Assembly: GCF_030818935.1 (NCBI RefSeq)
Contig: NZ_JAUTBD010000001.1
Coordinates: forward strand, 248,001-312,000
Direction of reading: 5' to 3'
Source: Microbacterium sp. SORGH_AS_1204
GTDB lineage: Bacteria; Actinomycetota; Actinomycetes; Actinomycetales; Microbacteriaceae
Length of the DNA: 64,000 nt
This document shows, one piece after another, positions 59,884 to 64,000 of this stretch (position 1 is its first letter; the number at the start of each line of letters is the position of its first letter). The position numbers and the translations under genes were made by a program. A model generated the notes under the pieces. That model had not been told where the DNA came from, made no database searches, and was given only the letters and a program-made list of their open reading frames with translations.

Positions 59884-61331
59884 TGACGGGCCCTGCGCGC
59901 GTCGACGTCGAGGGGTGGGGCTGGCGCTACGCCGGCAGGAAGCTTCCCGCCACGCGTGACGTCGAGCTGACGATCGAGCCCGGCGAGCGCGTCCTGCTGC
60001 TCGGAGCCTCGGGGGCGGGCAAGTCGACGCTCCTCGCCGGACTGGCCGGCCTCCTCGGCGGCAGCGACGAGGGCGAGCGCACCGGCCGCATCCTCGTCGA
60101 CGGGCAGGCGCCCGAGGCGCAGCGCGGTCGGATCGGCCTCGTGCTGCAAGACCCGGAGTCGGGCATCGTGCTGTCGAAGGTCGGCGACGACGTCGCGTTC
60201 GGCTGCGAGAACCTCGGTGTGCCCGCGGACGAGATCCCTTCACGGGTGGCCGAGGCCGTGGCATCCGTGGGTCTGACCGTGCCCCTAGATCGCCCCACGA
60301 AGGCGCTCTCGGGGGGCCAGAAGCAGCGCCTCGCCCTCGCCGGAGTGCTGGCGATGCGCCCGGGGCTGCTGCTGCTCGACGAGCCCACCGCGAACCTCGA
60401 CCCCGAGGGTGTCACCGAGGTGCGCGCGGCCGTCGAGCACGTCGTGCGCACCGACGGCACCACCCTCGTACTCATCGAGCACCGCACCGACGTCTGGGCC
60501 GACCTCATGACGCGCGTCGTCGTGCTCGCCCCGGGCGGCGGGGTGCTGGCCGATGGCGCACCGGCCCGCGTCTTCGCCGAGCACGGTGAGACGCTCGCGG
60601 CGGCGGGCGTATGGGTGCCGGGGCATCCGGTCGAGCTGCCGATCCCCGCTCCGCCGGCGGCACCGGATGCCGTGCTCTCGGCGCGGGCGCTGTCGATCGG
60701 GCGCGAGCGGCGTGCTGTCGTGGCATCCGGGCTCGACGTCGTCGTTCCTCGCGCGGCCGGAACCGTCATCACGGGCCCGAACGGCGTCGGCAAGTCGACG
60801 CTCGCGCTGACTCTGGCGGGGCTTCTGCCCGAGCTGGCGGGCGAGGTGGTCGCGGCCGAGGCCCTCGCCGCGCGCGGCATCCGTCGTCCCTCCCGCTGGC
60901 GGTCGACCGAGCTGCTGACCCGGATCGGCACGGTGTTCCAGGAGCCCGAGCACCAGTTCCTCGCTTCGACTCTGCGCGACGAGCTCGCCGTCGGCCCACG
61001 GGCATTGCGGATGCCGGTTGCCCGGATCGACGCGATCGTCGACGAGCTGCTCGAGCGGTTGGATCTGGCATCCCTCGCCCTCGCCAACCCGTTCACGCTG
61101 TCGGGCGGTCAGAAGCGCAGACTGTCGGTGGCGACGGTGCTCGCCGCCTCACCCGAGGTGATCGTGCTCGACGAGCCCACCTTCGGGCAGGACCGCCGCG
61201 GATGGAGCGAGCTCGTGGCGCTGCTGCAGCGCGAGATCGCGCGCGGTCGCACGGTCGTCGCCGTCACGCACGACGCCGACGTGGTGCGCCACCTCGGCCA
61301 GCATCGGATCGCGCTCGGCGGTGCCGCATGA
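59883..61331 (+). CDS. ykoD: ECF transporter double ATPase, YkoD type
   Basis: A 482-residue protein with two ABC ATPase domains in tandem. Domain 1: Walker A GASGAGKST, signature LSGGQKQRL, Walker B LLLLDEPTANLDP. Domain 2 (from about residue 265): GPNGVGKST, LSGGQKRRL, VIVLDEPTFGQDRR. Such fused pairs energise ECF importers. It overlaps ykoE and the T component gene on both sides. Confidence 0.94.
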   Translation: MTGPARVDVEGWGWRYAGRKLPATRDVELTIEPGERVLLLGASGAGKSTLLAGLAGLLGGSDEGERTGRILVDGQAPEAQRGRIGLVLQDPESGIVLSKVGDDVAFGCENLGVPADEIPSRVAEAVASVGLTVPLDRPTKALSGGQKQRLALAGVLAMRPGLLLLDEPTANLDPEGVTEVRAAVEHVVRTDGTTLVLIEHRTDVWADLMTRVVVLAPGGGVLADGAPARVFAEHGETLAAAGVWVPGHPVELPIPAPPAAPDAVLSARALSIGRERRAVVASGLDVVVPRAAGTVITGPNGVGKSTLALTLAGLLPELAGEVVAAEALAARGIRRPSRWRSTELLTRIGTVFQEPEHQFLASTLRDELAVGPRALRMPVARIDAIVDELLERLDLASLALANPFTLSGGQKRRLSVATVLAASPEVIVLDEPTFGQDRRGWSELVALLQREIARGRTVVAVTHDADVVRHLGQHRIALGGAA

Positions 61332-62113
61332 GCGCCGCGGCGCTCCCGCGGGCGCGGCCGGTCTGGCTCGACGGCGTGAACCCCGTGGCGAAGGTCGCGA
61401 TGGTCATCGTGCTCGCGGTGCCGCTGCTGGTGTCGATCGACGCCGTGAGCGCCGCCACGGCCATCGTGCTCGAGCTGTCGTGCGTTCCGCTCACCGGGGT
61501 CGCCTTCGGCACGGTGCTGAAGCGGCTGGTGCCGGTGATGCTGTTCGCGCCCGTCGCCGGCCTCAGCATGCTGCTCTACGCCCGTCCGGGCGGCACGGTC
61601 TACGGCAGCTTCCTGTTCGCCACGGTCAGCGACAACTCGATCCAGCTCTCCGTGGCGGTGCTGCTGCGCGTGGTGGCCCTGGCGCTGCCGATGATCCTGC
61701 TGTTCGCCCGTACGGATCCCACGGAGCTCGCCGACGCGCTCGCGCAGGTGGCGAAGCTGCCGAGCCGCTTCGTGCTCGGCGTGCTCGCCGGTGCCCGCAC
61801 GGTCGGGCTGTTCGTCGACGACTGGCGCACGATGACACTCGCGCGCCGTGCGCGCGGGCTCGGCGATCGGGGAGCGGTGCGGCGGTTCTTCTCGATGGCG
61901 TTCGTGCTGCTCGTCTTCGCGGTGCGCCGCGGCACGAAGCTCGCCACCGCGATGGAGGCCCGCGGCTTCGGCTCCGGGATCGAGCGCACGTGGGCGCGTC
62001 CCTCGACGCTGTCGGCGCGGGATGCCACGGCCGTCGGCGGCGCGATCCTGCTCATGGTCGTGGCGCTCGGCGCGGCGGTGGTGACGGGGGCGTTCCGCGT
62101 CGTCGGGTCGTGA
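61328..62113 (+). CDS. ykoC: ECF transporter T component, YkoC type
   Basis: A 261-residue membrane scaffold: NPVAKVAMVIVLAVPLLVSI near the start, LLRVVALALPMILLFARTDP, and the C-terminal ATPase-coupling Ala-Arg-Gly motifs (TLARRARGLGD and TAMEARGFG), which are diagnostic of EcfT. ATG 61328 overlaps the ykoD stop. Confidence 0.93.
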   Translation: MSAAALPRARPVWLDGVNPVAKVAMVIVLAVPLLVSIDAVSAATAIVLELSCVPLTGVAFGTVLKRLVPVMLFAPVAGLSMLLYARPGGTVYGSFLFATVSDNSIQLSVAVLLRVVALALPMILLFARTDPTELADALAQVAKLPSRFVLGVLAGARTVGLFVDDWRTMTLARRARGLGDRGAVRRFFSMAFVLLVFAVRRGTKLATAMEARGFGSGIERTWARPSTLSARDATAVGGAILLMVVALGAAVVTGAFRVVGS

Positions 62114-62161
62114 GGCAGCGGGCGCGGCTCCGCACGCCGTCGAACGCTCAGCGCGGGCCCG

Positions 62162-62656
62162 TCAGAGCACGTACTCGAAGCACAGCGAGCGCGGCATCGT
62201 CTCGATGTACGGCTCGTAGACGTCGATCGGCGTGAACCCCGCGGCCGCATAGAGGCGCAGCGACTCGGGCTGCATCCTTCCGCTCTGCAGGATCACGCGA
62301 CGTGCGCCACCGTCGCGGGCCCTATCGACGACCTGCGCGGTGAGGGCGCGGCCGACGCCGCGCCGGCGGGCCGCGGCGATCACGACGAGCCGTTTGAGCT
62401 CCCACTCGTCGCCGAGTCGGCGGAGCATGACGTGTCCGAGCGGGGTGCCGTCGGCATCCACCGCCAAGAAGGTGGCCACCACCTGATCGGGATGCACGGC
62501 GAGGGCGGCGTCGCGCTTCGCGGCGATCTCGGGGGTGTCATCGGCATCGGCGTCGCGGTAGCGCTCGTCGAGGTCGGCGTCCAGGATGCCGCGCAGCGCG
62601 ACCGTGCGCGGATCGTCGATGTCGACGCGTTCGATGCGGAAGGGCCGTTCGTTCAC
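62162..62656 (-). CDS. GNAT-family N-acetyltransferase
   Basis: A 164-residue acetyltransferase with the acetyl-CoA loop ELKRLVVIAAARRRGVGRAL and the beta5-beta6 region VILQSGRMQPESLRLYAAAG, FTPIDVYEPYIETMPRSL. The GTG start at 62656 gives the normal N-terminus (NERPFRIERVDIDDPRTVA). Substrate unknown; convergent with ykoC. Confidence 0.88.
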   Translation of the reverse strand: MNERPFRIERVDIDDPRTVALRGILDADLDERYRDADADDTPEIAAKRDAALAVHPDQVVATFLAVDADGTPLGHVMLRRLGDEWELKRLVVIAAARRRGVGRALTAQVVDRARDGGARRVILQSGRMQPESLRLYAAAGFTPIDVYEPYIETMPRSLCFEYVL

Positions 62657-62770
62657 CCGTCGAGCCTAGGTCGGGTGGATCGCGCGGAGCGTCCGGTCTT
62701 GGGCCGCGGCGCCCTTCTCGCGGGTGCGGAGCATTGTTGATCGGGGTGCACAATGAACGGGGGGAGTGTC

Positions 62771-63730
62771 ATGGGTCTGTCGCTGGTTCTACTGAGTGTG
62801 TGCATCGCGGTCGCCGCGGCGATGCTGTTCCTGGCGATGCCGCGCGTCGGCACGCCGGGACCACTGACCCTCTTCTTGCGTTTCGCCGCGGTGTCAGGTG
62901 TCGCCGCGGTCGGATCCAGCGCGATGTACTTCATCCACGGCGCCGGCGGCGGCCGGCTGACCCTCGCGTTCGGAGACGTCGCGATGGTGTCGGCGCCGGC
63001 GTTGCTCGCAGTGGCGCTGTGCGTGCTGGCGGGCCGCGGCGTGCGGCGTGCGGCGGTCGCGGCGCTGACGCTCGCGACTACCGTGGGTGTCGTCAGCCTC
63101 ATGATCCCGCTGCCCGCCTCGCTCGCGGTGAAGGCGCTCGGCCTCACCGTCGCGTGCGCGGCGTGCACCGCGGTGGTCTTGCTCGGCCGCCCGCAGCCGG
63201 CGGGTCCGCTGCGGCTCATCGCCACCGTGACCGGCGCGTACGCCGTGTTCAGCGCCGCGCGCGTGGTCGTGGCCGGGGTGGCGGGCTGGGACTCGCCGCT
63301 GTACGCCGCGGCGTTCTCGTTCGGGCCGACGACGGTGGTGGGCGCCCTGGCGGTGCTGCTGATCGGGGCGGCGGTCGTCAGGGTGCGGTTCGGTCCGCGC
63401 GCCGACGCACCCCGCACGGAGAGGAGCGGGGGTTCGGTGGTCGTCGTCGGGGACTGGGAACTGGCGTCCGCCGCCTTCGGCCCGCGTCGCCTGCGCCAGC
63501 TGGTCGAGGACCTGCGCCTGGCGGCGCGTGACCTCGATCCGACGGCAGCCGACGTGCCGCGCGGTGTCGAGATCGGCGTGCCCGACCCCGTCGCCGTCCT
63601 CGCCGCCCGGCTGCAGGAGGCGTACGGCTGGACCGCCGAAGACACCATCCTGCTCGATGGCGACGCCCTCGCGCCGCCCGCGCCGACGACGCATCGGGCG
63701 CGTCGACGAACGCCGGCCACGCGGGACTGA
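62771..63730 (+). CDS. Membrane protein of unknown function
   Basis: A 319-residue protein with seven or so hydrophobic segments over residues 1-215 and a soluble C-terminal tail (WELASAAFGPRRLRQLVEDL, ARLQEAYGWTAEDTILLDGD). I recognise no family. GGGGGGAG at 5 nt favours ATG 62771 over the in-frame ATG at 62753. Confidence 0.7.
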   Translation: MGLSLVLLSVCIAVAAAMLFLAMPRVGTPGPLTLFLRFAAVSGVAAVGSSAMYFIHGAGGGRLTLAFGDVAMVSAPALLAVALCVLAGRGVRRAAVAALTLATTVGVVSLMIPLPASLAVKALGLTVACAACTAVVLLGRPQPAGPLRLIATVTGAYAVFSAARVVVAGVAGWDSPLYAAAFSFGPTTVVGALAVLLIGAAVVRVRFGPRADAPRTERSGGSVVVVGDWELASAAFGPRRLRQLVEDLRLAARDLDPTAADVPRGVEIGVPDPVAVLAARLQEAYGWTAEDTILLDGDALAPPAPTTHRARRRTPATRD

Positions 63731-63828
63731 TCGCGGACGGGGGCCCTGCTCGAAGCTCAACCCCACTCCTGTCGCGATCCCCAGTCTCGACTAGGGTGGG
63801 ACTCGGTCTCAGCTTCGAAGGAGAACGC

Positions 63829-64000
63829 ATGGACATCTCAGGAGCCTCCGCCCTCGTCACCGGCGGTGCCTCGGGCCTCGGCCTCGCCACGGCCCGCCGC
63901 CTCGCCGCGGCCGGCGCGCACGTCACCGTCATCGATCTCCCCTCGTCGTCGGGTGCCGACATCGCCGACCAGCTCGGCGGCTCGTTCGCCGCCGCCGACG
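63829..64000 (+). CDS. SDR-family oxidoreductase (partial; HSD10/3-hydroxyacyl-CoA dehydrogenase type)
   Basis: The first 57 codons of an SDR, cut by the right edge. ATG 63829 follows GAAGGAG. The start MDISGASALVTGGASGLGLA holds the TGGxxGxG cofactor motif, and GAHVTVIDLPSSSGADIADQ with the Asp after the second strand indicates NAD preference. The closest pattern is 3-hydroxyacyl-CoA dehydrogenase type 2. Confidence 0.85.
   Translation, partial: MDISGASALVTGGASGLGLATARRLAAAGAHVTVIDLPSSSGADIADQLGGSFAAAD

Overview
The window is about 70% G+C, densely packed, and uses GTG starts and four-base stop/start overlaps. Its gene content (coproporphyrin-dependent haem genes, F420 genes, DUF7882 and DUF5302 small proteins, a DUF222-HNH gene, secreted beta-helix/ricin-lectin enzymes) points to a high-GC actinobacterium of the Microbacteriaceae, most likely Microbacterium. 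This assignment comes from gene content and composition, not from a search. I saw no tRNA or rRNA gene, insertion sequence or CRISPR array.

Region 1 (1-15.9 kb) is a polysaccharide-utilisation locus. It holds a family-1 sugar ABC importer (two permeases, one cut by the window edge, and a lipoprotein binding protein), a LacI regulator, a small secreted protein and three large secreted multidomain proteins (two right-handed beta-helix proteins and one GH43-type propeller protein). The three share a C-terminal module of about 90 residues. Three promoters carry the same 15-nt imperfect palindrome, a candidate LacI operator. Two of the three large genes are broken by one extra base.

Region 2 (16-22 kb) has a DUF4239 membrane protein and a haem operon, chdC/hemQ-hemC-hemD-hemB-hemL, followed by cofD.

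Region 3 (22-40.6 kb) is the most interesting. F420 genes (cofD, cofC, fgd, fbiC and an LLM-type F420 enzyme) are interleaved with a catabolic operon. That operon encodes an NMT1-type ABC importer, two nitrilase-superfamily amidases, a class-III aminotransferase, a DUF1185 protein, a dihydropyrimidinase/hydantoinase and an IclR regulator. The two promoters of the catabolic genes share an IclR-like palindrome. fgd is the last gene of the importer/amidase operon, so supply of reduced F420 looks tied to catabolism of a cyclic ureide such as a pyrimidine or hydantoin. The CofH half of FbiC lacks the radical-SAM cysteines. A 172-bp tandem repeat lies between fgd and cofC.

Region 4 (40.7-50.2 kb) is mostly housekeeping or hypothetical: a TauE/SafE exporter, an AraC regulator, small Microbacteriaceae proteins, an ABC-2 exporter, an enoyl-CoA hydratase/HIBYL-CoA hydrolase with a probable frameshift, an LssY-C protein, a J-domain/NERD-like protein and a DUF5302 protein.

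Region 5 (50.3-64 kb) is thiamin-centred. thiM-thiE-thiD/tenA sits behind a TPP riboswitch, and a YkoE-D-C ECF importer sits behind a second one. Between them are an SDR, a DUF222-HNH protein flanked by repeats, a 2H phosphoesterase, a GntR regulator and a membrane-anchored D,D-carboxypeptidase with a repetitive N-terminus. The window ends in a GNAT, a membrane protein and the start of an SDR. Conserved intergenic palindromes and a strongly over-used heptamer (GGATGCC/GGCATCC) recur across the window.
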